Below are positions 11,821 to 24,074 of a stretch of DNA of 64,000 bases, in pieces. The notes beneath the pieces are model-generated. The model was not told where the DNA came from, ran no database searches, and saw nothing but the letters and a program-made list of their open reading frames with translations. The stretch is taken from positions 1 to 64,000 of the forward strand of contig JAECUM010003215.1 of assembly GCA_016617855.1 (NCBI GenBank), in the 5' to 3' direction. The position numbers were made by a program, and so were the translations under genes. This DNA comes from Megalonaias nervosa (lineage: Eukaryota > Mollusca > Bivalvia > Unionida > Unionidae). How positions within the stretch are numbered: position 1 is the stretch's first letter; each line of letters begins with the position of its first letter.

Positions 11821-12113
11821 ATAATAGCAGTGTTTTTACAAACACAATCCATGCCTTCAAGAATTTGTATCCGTAATCTAGGCCACCGATCCATACTAAA
11901 TAATATATACAAAGACAAAATACATCAAGCGCATATATACATATTGTACTTGTATTAAATATTATATGTATTTCCTTTTCCACGTAGCAAATGGTATATA
12001 AATAATGCTAATCTGTGAATAACAAAAGGAATCCTTGTTGACATGAAACCATAAAGTTTTTCTAAAGATGGATTATTATACCGAGATTTGTCTAAATACT
12101 TTTCTCTTAAATC

Positions 12114-12389
12114 TTGAGGCCTAAGTGGTTAGAGCATCCCCTTCGGATGCGGTAGGTCGCGGGTTCGAGCCCCGGCAGAGTCATACCAATGACTTATGAA
12201 AACGGCACTGACAGCTGCCTCGCTTGGCGCTCAGCATTAAGAGGTTAGTGTTAGGACTGGTCGGCCTGGTGACGAGATAATGGGACCGGGTGGGACATGA
12301 TGCTATATGTATGCGGCATGTTGCCCGAGTGCTAGACGCCACTATAAACTGCCACACTGCAGACATTGTAGCTTCGTTAAAAATGCAAA

Positions 12390-12428
<39 letters not shown>
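12114..12428 (+). mobile_element. SINE family A, full length with (CA)n tail
   Basis: Head GAGGCCTAAGTGGTTAGAGC with box B GGGTTCGAGCCCC, family body, end AAATGCAAATCACACACA, then a (CA)n run of about 38 bases. The head is closer to an intact tRNA than that of the copy at 9882. Confidence 0.85.
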
Positions 12429-12430
<2 letters not shown>

Positions 12431-14170
12431 AAGCATGCATGCTATTAATCTTCTACGACCGCCAAATTTAGGACCCCATTGAATGAGTACAGAACTCGTT
12501 TGAACGACTTTCTAGATAAGTTTGAACGAGTTCACCTGTCGTTGAACGAGTTGAAAACGTTTCAGGAGAGTTTTTAAGTAGTTTGAATAACTTATAAGTT
12601 ACAAAATTTTGTTTAAACAACTTTAAACCTTGTTGAACAAGCTTACAACGAATTTTAACAGTCACTTCAGCGATGTTTTACTCGTTTGAATGTCTTTAAA
12701 TCTCGTTTGAACGATTTTGTCCGCTCATTTAAACGAGCTAAAAACTATGGTTTTTAATCTTATCTCAACAAGTTTAGAACTAGCTTGTTTACCTCAATGA
12801 AATAGCTGAAAGATGTTGTACAACCCCTGGCGTCCGCTGTGCCACAGGCAAAGGCCTGTCCATATATACATCAGCACTGATCGTCAAACATTCTTTTATT
12901 TGGGTTCTACGTAACAGCTGGAGTAGGTTTCATACCACATACCAACACGGGAAGGTGACAGAGGGCCTTAACTTTGTACATATACCTCTGTTACTACCAC
13001 ATCCTAACAACAAAAGAGATTGATCGTGACCTATATTTCGTCTTTTACTTTTAGTAAAGTTTTATAATTTGCTCGTGACTATGCACACTGTCCTGCCTAG
13101 AATGATGACATATGGTTTGATAGTGATAAATTTTACATTATCTTTTGCAAAGAGATCTCTGTGATCAATATTTCATGTTTCAGTGACCTTGTGAACAGTA
13201 TGTGTTTAAAGATCGTTTATTAGTCGGTATTAGGTGAACTGTTCGAATCATAAAACGTGATAATTGGATTCATCTTTGTCACTATCACACTCTTCAAAGA
13301 GGCCACTGTGACCTACATGCTGGAGGTTTTTTATGCGAGGCCTGCATGAATTTCATGTTTGTACTGCTTTCTGTAGCTCCAGGGTTGCTCCAGGGTTGCT
13401 CAAAACCTTTGACTTTCAACCAGTGAAATCTGGCTCCTAGGGGTGGACAATGATATTAGTTTTTCAAGCAGATTTTAAGGACAATGATTAAAAAAAAAAA
13501 AAAAAAACATTAAATATAAAAACAACAATATCAGGTTCTTATAGAAACTTTATTCTACTTTTGTATCAAATTAAACAGTGCTCTTTTTATTGTGTCATGT
13601 CTTTTATGGCCTTGCTACTGTTGGTAGGTAGGTAGATGTCAAACTTATGTCATCATTCTAGTATGTCAGCACAATACAGACTTTAAAGTGCCCTTGAATA
13701 AGTTCACAAATTTTTGTTTCTGAAAACCACTGGAAGTTATAATGTAAAGATAAAAGACTGGAACGTCTGCAGTTAGAGATTGGTCCACAGTCGTTTTATT
13801 CTGAATTCATTTGTTTGCCCGATAGTGTGTGCTTGACTACTGGAGACTCGATAAAGGAGATGTGATGTTATGGTTGATGATATTCTAGTTTTTGGCAAGT
13901 TTTTAAGTCGTCTGAACAGCTTTAGATCTTGCTAGAAGGACTTTTGAAACTTATTTGAACGAGATTATAATCCATTTGCACGAATTTTAAAAGCCGTTTT
14001 TGAACGAGTTCGGAACTCGTTTTAACAATTTTAAATCTCGCTTGAAGAAGGTTACGAATTCGCTGTTGAACGAGTTAAGAATTCCTAAAAACGACTTTTA
14101 ATCTCGTTTCAACGTATTTAAAACAAATTTCTGCACAAAGTTTGAAGTCGTTTAAACATGTGCTATATTT
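12429..14170. repeat. Two blocks of a degenerate GAACGAGTT/AACTCGTT repeat
   Basis: At about 12485-12790 and 13890-14165 the words AACTCGTT and GAACGAGTT and close variants recur at intervals of about 30 bp, in both orientations, within otherwise T/A-rich sequence. Between them (12800-13880) I see no gene; 13491-13508 is an A-run. Confidence 0.55.
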
Positions 14171-15373
14171 AAAACGTGACCTTTGTTTTGATCTTTTCAA
14201 TGAACTTTCCGCAAAGAAGAAACCTACTATAGTCACTTCAGATGAATGTAATGTTGATCACGTATTAAGTATGGGGCCACGTGGAAAGAAATGAACCAGA
14301 TCCATTTGCAGCACGTGTAGCCTCGACAATGTATCGACTTCGGGAATGAAAAGTACAGTGCGGCCAATACGTGTATTGTATTCTTTTCCAGGGAGAAGAA
14401 TAAAAACGGTAAGTATGTTCTGTTCATACGTGGTTCAGTATTCATTTAATTTAAGTCTTTACCAGGTAACAGAATCCATTGGCATGCTTCCATTTAAGGT
14501 TAAATGCTATTCTGACATTCTACCTGCATGGGGAAAATGTTGAAAACCAAATGCTAATATTCGTTGTTATCAAGGCTGTACACGCAGGTTTCTTTATTTC
14601 TTACTGATTATGCCCGGAGCAATCATACATGCAACAAAATGTACAGGTACAGTCAGCACAAATCAGGACATAAATAATGTTTTTATTAGCTTAAGAAGCT
14701 ATGCTAGAATTCAAGTCACCGTTGCGTAGCACAAAGTCTATGGCCTTTAATGATATATTGAAAGGTAAGTGGTCATTTTCTATTGGGTTTTTATGTCAGT
14801 TAAATACAACTTTTTTTTAAAGTATCTCTCAAATAAGAAACGCCTCCCCCAACAGAAAACAACATCTTTGTTACCATTGTAAATAAGACTTTCAGCAAAA
14901 AAATGGTTGAGCTAAGCTTTTTTATTAATCCCTGGACAATTAGTACCAATGAACAGTTATGTGACCGCTATACCTATAATCCACTATCAGCTTGAGCAGG
15001 TAAGTACCTAGCAGGTACAGCTTAGCTAAAACCACTGTGACTAAACGACGCAACACGACTTTATTTCGAACTCGTCGTGACTGTACACGGATCTTCTTTC
15101 AGATCTTAAAGTATAAATTACGCTTGACTCTTGGATACCCATGAAAGTGACTGTCTGATGTACCTGGTGGCAAAGCTTCTGCATCATTAGGGAAAAAACA
15201 AGTAGAGCCAGTTTTCAGACCTGCGGTGAGTTTAACAATGGATTATTCAGTTTGAATCAACTTGGAAAGCAGTCACACTAATACTAACAACAGGTTTTGT
15301 GTTCCGGCTGTAGTGAATAGGATACACATTTCATAACAAGGTATCAATGATTTACAGTTTTATATTACCTATC

Positions 15374-15376
<3 letters not shown>
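14171..15376. other. No recognisable gene
   Basis: Nothing supported. A splice-like pair brackets 17 nt at about 14391-14408, but there is no coding context. Confidence 0.35.

Positions 15377-15433
<57 letters not shown>
15377..15433. repeat. (TA)n microsatellite
   Basis: Uninterrupted TA dinucleotides of about 57 bases. Confidence 0.95.
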
Positions 15434-15436
<3 letters not shown>

Positions 15437-15679
15437 TGACATTTCCATATAGAGCACAAGTTGAGAGCGTGGTAAAAGTAATAAACTGTTTATAAATTAT
15501 GTAACATGATGGCTGGAGCTCTTGGCAGTATTTGTTTTACATGCTTAAGTATTACTGTCGCACCTGTCTGTATATCGTGGTGTATTGAAAACTATGGGTG
15601 ATGTATTATATATATATATATTTTTCCCCACAACAGTTGTGTATGTATTACAAATGGACAATCCACCACAGATGTTATA

Positions 15680-16115
15680 TGGAGAATTATCATTATGAGA
15701 TAGTAATGGAAATAATTAGACATGATATGGTTATTGCCTGAATTATTATTATCAGATAGTAATGGAAATATTTAGACATGATATGGTGATTGCCTGAATT
15801 ATCATTATGAGATAGTAATTCAAATATTTAGACATGATATTGTGATTACCTGAATTATTAATATGAGATAGTAATGGAAATAATTAGACATGATATGGTG
15901 ATTGTCTGAATTATTATCAGATAGTAATGGAGCTATTTAGACATGATATGGTGATTACATGAATTATTATTATGAGATAGTAATACAGATATTTAGACAT
16001 GATATGGTGATTGCCTGAATTATTAATATCAGATAGCAATGAAAATATTCAGACATGATATGGGGATTACCTGAATTATTAGCATCATATAGTGATGAAA
16101 ATATTTAGACATTAT
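15680..16115. repeat. 56-57-bp minisatellite, about 7.5 copies
   Basis: The unit contains TGAGATAGTAATGGAAAT, TTAGACATGATATGGTGATT and GCCTGAATTATT, with copies differing at scattered positions. Confidence 0.85.
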
Positions 16116-16582
16116 CATTCTCCTTTTTGGTTTAATATGATTCCACCTTTCTTTAGAACAATTGATTTTTCTAGTGGTTTTAGACGGTCAAATATTCACT
16201 ACAGATACGTGTATTGGTTAGATTCAACAATCATTTGCTGATCTTCATATAGTAAAGCATTAATTGTCTGGACACAGATTATTGGGATATTCACTCGAAT
16301 GGACTTCTACGGTGTCCCACAAATCCATTTCTTATTACAATGTACATGTACCTATAAATAAAACTAATTTGCCTGTCACGATGTCAACAGAGAACAGCAC
16401 AAAAAATCAGAAACACTTGATTATAATCTCATATAATTACAATGGTATCATGAATAATTAAATTATCTTCCTAAAGTAAAAATGTTTCTAATTAGGAGAG
16501 AGGAAAAAAAGGGGAAATACAAAGAAAATTTATTCTAACACGAAATTCTCACTAGAATAGTGCCAATGGGCAATATCTAATT

Positions 16583-16584
<2 letters not shown>

Positions 16585-16657
<73 letters not shown>

Positions 16658-16660
16658 CAC

Positions 16661-16696
<36 letters not shown>
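16585..16696. repeat. Compound (TA)n(GATA)n(CA)n microsatellite
   Basis: About 32 bases of TA, then about 40 of GATA, then about 40 of CA. Confidence 0.95.
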
Positions 16697-16845
16697 TTCA
16701 TGCCGATAAAGCATAGTCTCAAAACAGTTAAATTGTAGGCATACTGTAGTCCAAGGGTACTAATTAACTGTCAGTCAGCCATCACTGTTGACCTCAAGGC
16801 TGAGAAAATTACTAATCTGCTGGCACAGGTGTGAATAGAATCCAA

Positions 16846-17168
16846 GCGTGTGTGTGTGTGTGATTTGGATTTTTAACGTAGCTTTAGCAATTTTTAGTCA
16901 TATCGCTACGATGTCTGCAGTGGGGCAGTTTATAGCGATGTTTAGCATTGGGGCATCATGCCGCAGGCGTGTAGCATCATGTCCCACCCAGTCACATTAT
17001 CCTGACACCAAGCCGACCAGTCTGAACACTAACCTCTTAATGCTCAGCGCCTGGCAAGGCAGCTGCAAATACAATTTTTAGAAGTCTTTGGTATGACTTG
17101 GCCGGGGTTTAAACCCATGACCTGCAATTCCGAGATGGACGTTCTAACAACTTAGGCCACTGGAGCGG
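16846..17168 (-). mobile_element. SINE family A, full length
   Basis: The (GT)n here is the complement of the CA tail. The body and a mutated tRNA-like head end at 17168 (TTCTAACAACTTAGGCCACT). Confidence 0.8.
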
Positions 17169-17495
17169 TTGAATCCATGCTAGGAAAGTTTACTTTGAAT
17201 CAGAGCCCTTTGACACTTGTATTGATTAGACCACACATAAAGTGACCATCCATCACATGTATGTTATCATTCCCTCTTGGATAGTCCAAGTAGATTCTCC
17301 AAAAAGTGTGACCACAAATGTTCAACCTTTTTATGAGTCTCGGAATTTAATGAAAGTATCTTTATATTTTTTATTATTTCTGCTTTTTCTGCTCATAAAC
17401 ATGTACAATGCCTACACAGTGGTAATATTTACTTAGTTATATTCTAAAGGTAGAATTGTGAAGAAGTAGATTGAGAGTATGGACAGACAGACAGA

Positions 17496-17613
17496 CATGA
17501 TGCTACATGTCTGCAGCTTGATGCCCCAGTGCTAGACGTCGGTATAAACTGCCACACTGCAGACACGATAGCGATATAAATGAATTTTTTTAAAGCTACG
17601 TAAAAAATCCAAA

Positions 17614-17649
<36 letters not shown>

Positions 17650-17680
17650 GCACACACACACACACACACACCCCAGCATG
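17496..17680 (+). mobile_element. SINE family A, 5'-truncated, with (CA)n tail
   Basis: Begins in the body at ATGATGCTACATGTCTGC, keeps the GCCACACTGCAGAC part, and ends AAAATCCAAATCACACAC with a long (CA)n. The segment before it (GTGAAGAAGTAGATT, then a GACA run, 17457-17500) has a close match at 18232-18272. Confidence 0.75.
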
Positions 17681-18434
17681 GATTCTGTTCACACCTGTGC
17701 CAGTAGGCGAGTAACTTTTTCAGCAATTAGGTCAACAGTGATGTATTACCGTAAACGGTACTACTATGAACCGATTTCTCCAGATGCTTCATCCACAGTT
17801 CTACATTTGTATTCAAAATCAATCATCCATACGATCCGTTATCCAGTTGAAATCAACCGTCTCAAAATGATTCAGATGATCAAAATTATACTGTAGTTTT
17901 TGTATTGCGCCATATCAAATAAGACGTTATTTCCTTTCTCTCAGGCATTGGTCTTTTGAGACACACCATAGAAATATTGTAATGGATGCCATAAAGCTGT
18001 ACGAGAATGGCTTTTTCTTTGTTTCTTTATGGAATTACTGTATTCATAAAAATTTGGTCAGAAAATACTTAAAAATGTACCTGCAATTAAAATATTTTTA
18101 TGTATGATCATTGAGGAAACCTTCCACATCCCCATATTCCATGGGAGGGACCCAAAAATAAAACCATACTTGCAAATTGCACGTCAGTTAAAACCGGTGA
18201 ATTTCCACCCAATGGATTAGGAGGTAGGATCGTGAAGAAGTAGATTAAGACAGACAGACAGACAGACAGACAAATGATGAGTGAATTTGAGGGTATCACA
18301 ATATCCCCACATATTTTGTAATTTACAATATCTGCCCCAAAATTGTTTGTGCATACACAAGTTGGCTGTGGAGGAACTTGGTTGTATTTGTCCATAGGGT
18401 CTTTCAGTCACTGCCTTGACAAGTGTATGCCACA
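17681..18434. other. No gene; (GACA)n tract
   Basis: A short (GACA)n run at 18249-18272 follows the GTGAAGAAGTAGATT word shared with 17457. No supported coding region. Confidence 0.4.
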
Positions 18435-18560
18435 TACCATATATACTCACTTATAAGTCTGATCTAACTGCAAACTGCACAGACTCATATCTGCCGTCCA
18501 AAAAAATGCGACGGCAGATCTGGGTGTGTGCAGTTTGTCAGGAGTAATTCGTAAAACAAA
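18435..18560. mobile_element. Two-hairpin MITE, partial
   Basis: Starts with the family terminus (ACCATATATACTCACTTATA) and has one hairpin (AGACTCATATCTGCCGTC against GACGGCAGATCTGGG). The second half is missing. Confidence 0.65.
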
Positions 18561-19631
18561 CAAGAGAGACGTTGATCTTCCAGTGCTTTATGCAACTAGA
18601 GCCCACTGTCAGTGTTTGCATTTGGATTGGACTTTTATGGGGTTATATACAGTCATATTCAAGAACATTACTTGACAAATCTGTGGTTTTGAATTTTACC
18701 CCTTGGCTGTCTTCCCTTGAATTTGACCTAAAGTTACCCTCTGCAAAACCTCCTCAGGCAGAGACTGCACTGCAGGTGATAAATTTAATCTAGGGGGAAA
18801 AAAATGGTTCCATCTTCATGACAGTGAACATATTTGCTGATACTAAAGACTTTTTCTTTTAATAGACTACGTATCTTGAGAGGCCACAGTTTGATCCAGC
18901 ATTTGATACTTTCCAGATGGTCGAAAGAAAATTGTCTTTAAAGACCATTGTGTTGTTTCCAATAGGTGGTCTCGAAAGACCAATCTTCATTTTTGCTTTC
19001 ATACAGTTAAAATGCTGGACATTCTTGTTTCCTATCCAAGTCATGGGGATACAGTCCCAACTAAACAAACATAAGGCTCAGATAAGTAGGATTTGAATGC
19101 ATCAGTTCGAGAAATTTGTGGGAATAAAAATTGCGTATCCCAAAGCATCTCCAAGTTACCTCCATTTGGACAGGGAATACAGTTAGTATTGCTACTGCTG
19201 GAGTGGCAGTCATGTTTCAGTTTCATGCCTTGTCATGATGTAACCTTTTTGTGTTGATTTAGACATTTAACACCAGCCAACAAAGTTACCGTAACACCAA
19301 CCAACAAAATTACCAACCACGTCTCTATGAATGAATCAGTCTTTAAATTCAAACACTGTTCATTGTATATTGTAAAGCGATGAAGTTTTTTTTTATAAAC
19401 TTCTATGCTGATTAGCAAGTGCAGGCTGGATTCATCATTCTGTGTACAGTTTTGATAAATGAATGCATTTGCAAATACATTTCAGCACAAGTTTGAAATA
19501 TTTTTTGTGTGTGGGATGGGAGTGTTTTAGATTTGACGCTATATTTCTTCAGCACAGGTGCAATGAACCTTTGTTTCGTTTTTATTCTCCTAAAACATGT
19601 TAATAGTATTCATGAAATTGTTTTCTTGTAT
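18561..19631. other. No recognisable gene
   Basis: No supported feature. A 29-bp near-duplicate (ACACCAGCCAACAAAGTTAC type) occurs at 19270-19315. Confidence 0.35.
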
Positions 19632-19980
19632 GCTGTTGCTGTTGTTGTTTTGGGTTTAAAACCGTTTTTCAGCACACGATAGGCTATACATGGCAGCTTT
19701 TGCGTGGGTTCGAGTCTCCGGCTCGGCCAATGTGGGTATGTGAGAAAGCTTGCCAGTAGCTTCTCGTGGGTCGGTGGTTCTTTCCGGGGTTTTCCCGGGT
19801 TTTTCCTCCACCATTTATACTGGCCGCCATGTATAACCTATTTTGTGCTGCAAAATGGCGTTAAACCCTATAAAAACAACAACAACAAATGCATGGCAGC
19901 TAGTATAACTCTTGTGGATCAAAAGCCTAGAAAAACCTCTGTAAAACCACGGAAAGCTACTGGCAAGCTTTCTCTCGTGT
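19632..19980. mobile_element. Fold-back cluster of three SINE family B pieces
   Basis: A - strand 3' part (about 19632-19697, GTTGTTGTTTTGGGTTTAAA and AGCACACGATAGGC) abuts a + strand copy lacking most of its head (about 19698-19889, ending GGCGTTAAACCC and an (AAC)n tail), which abuts another - strand piece (about 19890-19980, AAGCTACTGGCAAGCTTTCT). Confidence 0.7.
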
Positions 19981-21216
19981 GAAGTTATTGTGCCTTCTGT
20001 TGCTTGTGCGTGATGACACGGTGAAACAATGGCAAAGATGTCACTTGTATACATTAATTAATGTTAACCTTCATTAGAATTTCTCTGACATACACGTGTG
20101 ACAGTCACTGGTTTTAGATTAAGAAGAATGCTTTATCCACAGCCCAATCTTTGTGACTTAAGGGAAGGAATATGTCCTTGGCTTTTTTACATTTCAAACA
20201 AGGACATAAAAAAGGAAAGAAAAAAGGAGAAATATTTGCTTTTGTAAATAAAAAAAAATTAATATATCTAATTTACACAAGAAGAGGTACATAGTTATTT
20301 TACAACAACATGTTGCAAACATGAAACTGCAGTTCAGTTTGCCTTGTAGACCACACAACTAAAGCAATCATCTGCCTTAAATAGACACTTTATATAAAAG
20401 TTTATATATGAACCTTTGCTAAGCAGACAGCTGATTTCGTTGGCCATTTTTTGGGCACTTGCCAGATGGAGATTTATGAGCGGTTTGGCTGGATCTATGA
20501 AATTGTTCAATTCAGGCCTTGTGTTATTGATCTGTTGAATTGGACAGTATCACAAGTAGTTTGTAAAAACAATAGGATTAGAGGATGCATCAGAAAGACC
20601 GTAACATCATGATTGATGAGCTATCCATTTACCACCTGTGTCATATTACATTAACAACCCATTTCAGGTGTGGCTTCAGGAATATTATGAGGGGGTGGGG
20701 TGGTGGTGCATGTAAGCAAGTAGTTTGGCAAAGGTTATATGGGACGGAGCCCTCCCTAGTAAGAGCCAAGGGGTAAAATTCCCAGAAGCTCTTCTATTTT
20801 AAGCATTTCCAGGATATAGATTTAACCATCTTACTGTAACGAACACTAATTCATGAAATATGCTGGTTGTTTTGCACTCAGTTTTAGTAAGCGGGGATTG
20901 GGGGGGGGAGGCCTCCCCCAGCTCTGCCTTACACCCTCTGGAATATTGCCCCTGTATTTGTATATTCATTTGCTTCATTATATTCTTATGATATTACTTT
21001 TGATTGTTGTTTTGTTTTTTTTTAAATCATTTACACAATATTGAGACATCGTTTCACCATTGAATTTCATGTTTGATCATCATATATATTTTTATGGTTG
21101 TATAATGTCTGATTTGTTTGCAGCCAGGCAACCTTTAATCAGATTATGATGTTAACTTTCTCAGCTTTCCAAAGCCACTAGGCAAAATGAAAAATCACAA
21201 ACTAAGGTATTGTCCA

Positions 21217-21217
<1 letters not shown>
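19981..21217. other. No recognisable gene
   Basis: Purine-rich stretch at 20200-20265; a G-rich patch at 20686-20712 and another at 20893-20910. Nothing coding is supported. Confidence 0.4.
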
Positions 21218-21280
<63 letters not shown>

Positions 21281-21305
21281 TCACTATATATACTATATAT
21301 ATATC

Positions 21306-21346
<41 letters not shown>
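21218..21346. repeat. (TA)n(GT)n microsatellite
   Basis: About 100 bases of TA with small interruptions, then about 28 of GT. Confidence 0.95.
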
Positions 21347-21458
21347 CATTAGTCAAAGCAAACTGCAGAGATCCGGACCATGAAGCAGACTGCGTGACGG
21401 CTGATCTGGGTCTTTGCAGTCTGCAATTGGACTAGACTTATAAGTGATGTATATGGTA
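21347..21458. mobile_element. Two-hairpin MITE, partial
   Basis: The right half of the family: GCTGATCTGGGTCTTTGCAG, then GACTTATAAGTGATGTATAT and a terminal GGTA. The left end merges into the microsatellite. Confidence 0.6.
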
Positions 21459-22448
21459 CTTATATTGAATTTTAGAGTTTAGATCAAGTCTTTATTGTTG
21501 ATTGTCTTTGTTAGTCTCTTTATTTAAGTTGCTAAATATGAAAATTCTTGCAATGAAGGTTATTTAGATTCAGTACAGTTTCCTTTTAGAACTCTCACAT
21601 GCTGAGTGGTGAGAAAAATTTCACTTGCAACATATTGTTTGGAAAGTTTTTAAAACTTAGCTGAAATGCATGATAATGTTTTTGATTATTGCTACTGATT
21701 AAGTTCTTTATTTTTAGTTTCCCTCTACGTCTTGGATTCAGTTGTAAGTTTAAAGCAATCTCGCCAGTTGAAAATCAATTGTTTAGGTTTTCTTGTATTC
21801 TGGAGGGCAGATGGGCAATTACGTCACAATGAAAGGAAAAAAAAGTCACAGTTCATGCCCACCCATACATTAGTTTGAAATTACTGGATCCAGTTATATT
21901 TAAACAAATATTCCCGCTCTGATTTTATTCTCACGCAATTTAGGGTTTCTTTCACACTCGACTTCATCGTAAAATAATGGCTTTGGAGGCCTCTTGTGGA
22001 TGTATACAGTCATTTCTAACCTAGATGAAAGGTCCAGCTGCATGAAACATAGACCATGATTGGCTTCATAAAGATCAGGTTCAGTGTTGTTTGTTGTATG
22101 GATCAATCCTAATAAATTGCATACATCCAGATCTGCCAGCATATCATGTGACTGCAGATCTGGATCCATTATGGGTCTGCAGTCTGATCTGACTAATGTA
22201 TACAAGTATACACAATATATTTTTTGTCACAATGGCCACACTTAAATACATCCCACACAAAGAGCAGGTAATTTTAAATTAATCTGGCTAACATGACCAA
22301 GTTAATCTTTTGGTTCATTTTTCAAAAGTGGTCATGTTCTTGTTAAGCGCCTTTCGGTATCAGCGGATGTTTACAGCCTGCCACCCCAAGGTAAGGTCAT
22401 ACAGTCATATATTGGCTGTATTGTCTTTAAGCAAAGTATGGGCTTTTG

Positions 22449-22450
<2 letters not shown>
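21459..22450. other. No gene; one diverged two-hairpin MITE at about 22000-22215
   Basis: At 22010-22215 a diverged family member is seen: GATCAGGTTCAGTGTTGTTT, then CCAGATCTGCCAGCATATCA and TGCAGATCTGGATCC. The remaining sequence shows nothing. Confidence 0.5.
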
Positions 22451-22515
<65 letters not shown>

Positions 22516-22537
22516 GGTCTGTCTGTCTGTCTGTGTG
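22451..22537. repeat. (GT)n(CTGT)n microsatellite
   Basis: About 64 bases of GT followed by five or so CTGT units. Confidence 0.95.
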
Positions 22538-23035
22538 ATTCCCTATGGTCAGCTTGACAAGCCAGAATCGTAATTCAAAGAATTCTTCTTTTTCTTTGCA
22601 ATAAAATCTTCAACATGTGGTTTTGTACATGGTACAATTCAAATAGATAAAAGTTCGACTTGTATGAGCTTACTTTAGTCATAAGTATTACTATAGTCCT
22701 ATAGACAGATGACATGGAGGTATACTGTGTCAGTTTATGAGGCCGAGGACGCATAAGGGAACCCCAACGAAACTTGTGATTGTTTGTGTGACCTTACATT
22801 ACCACTGCACATGCTGGAATTGAGGACGAAACACAGACTGCTGAAGTGCGAAACAAGAAATAACCGGTACTTGTGAAATTGTAAATTATAATATGGCGAC
22901 TTCAAGGAAACAAAATGACTTTTGTGTAGATGGATTGATAGTAAATACCATGAAGGCACAGTGTCATGAAGTATACATTCATATGTATACATATGTATAG
23001 ATAGATCAGTCATATATGTCAGAAATCTAGAGTAC

Positions 23036-23255
23036 ATACTATATACTTGTTTATAAGTCGAGTCCACCTGCAAACTGCACAGACTCAGATCTGCCATCGC
23101 ATAATGTGCTGGCAGATCTGGGTCTATGCAGTTTGTTAGGAGTAATCAGTAGAACAAACAGCATAGACCCTGATCTGCGAGCACATTATGGCACGGCAGA
23201 TCAGGATGTTTGTTGTTTGCAATTTCACTTGACCTATAAGCGACTATATACGGTA
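23036..23255. mobile_element. Two-hairpin MITE, complete
   Basis: A complete copy about 220 bp long. Outer inverted ends (TATACTTGTTTATAAGTCGA against ACCTATAAGCGACTATATAC), an inner hairpin (CAGATCTGCCATCGCATAAT with TGCTGGCAGATCTGGG), a linker (GGAGTAATCAGTAGAACAAA), and a second hairpin (CCTGATCTGCGAGCACATTA with ACGGCAGATCAGG). No coding capacity. Confidence 0.8.
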
Positions 23256-23983
23256 CATGATTGCTTGTCCAAGATGCACACACCTTACCTCAAAAATTTA
23301 GGTTTATAAGGGTCTTGGCTCTAAGTCTAATCTGATTAAGCTGGTATCTAACCATGTATTAATTAGTTTTAAATAATGATCCTGTCTCTCTTTGATAACG
23401 TTGATTTTTTTTTTAATCAGTTGATCTTTTGCAACAATTTTACTTGAAATTCACGCTTGGATTTTGAAGCCACTTGAGCAGTCCTATTAAAGCAATAGCA
23501 GTCAGCAAGAAAGAACTCCAAAGGTAAAAGTATGTATATTAACTAACTGAACTCATTATTTTTCATTGTGTACCATTTTGTGGTAGGCTATTTTACCACA
23601 TATTTACAAAAATTTCTTGTAGTTATTGGTAGCTATTTTCCATGAATTCTATCCAAAATTCTTGCCATGGATGACATTTCTGCTTTGGTTTTGTTATGGA
23701 GCTAAGGGGTATGTTCTTGTTACAGCAATGCAGAATGGACATGCATTCTACCCATTCTAAGACTGTTTGCCCAATATTTATTCTTTGTTTCATTATTTAA
23801 TTCTTGTTTGTCGATTCTCCCTGCCACTCAAACATGTAGGAGTCCAAGGTTGTGTTTCTTGTTCAGTTGTTGATGCATGTTGATTCTTTCCATGATTAGC
23901 TTTAAACTTAGGGGAAATTGTTTGGTATCTGCACCAATACCAATTTGTGTCTCATATTATGTTCATATACATGTATGTGTGTG

Positions 23984-23985
<2 letters not shown>
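23256..23985. other. No recognisable gene
   Basis: Nothing supported. Confidence 0.4.

Positions 23986-24070
<85 letters not shown>
23986..24070. repeat. (TA)n(CA)n microsatellite
   Basis: About 55 bases of TA then about 30 of CA. Confidence 0.95.

Positions 24071-24074
<4 letters not shown>

Noticed and set aside
12114..12185. A stand-alone tRNA gene, and similarly at 9882-9955
   Set aside because: Box A and box B are present, but the sequence continues into a shared body and tail found in six copies, so these are SINE heads.
14391..14408. A 17-nt exon-like segment between CCAG and GTAAGT
   Set aside because: No coding neighbours or frame to join.
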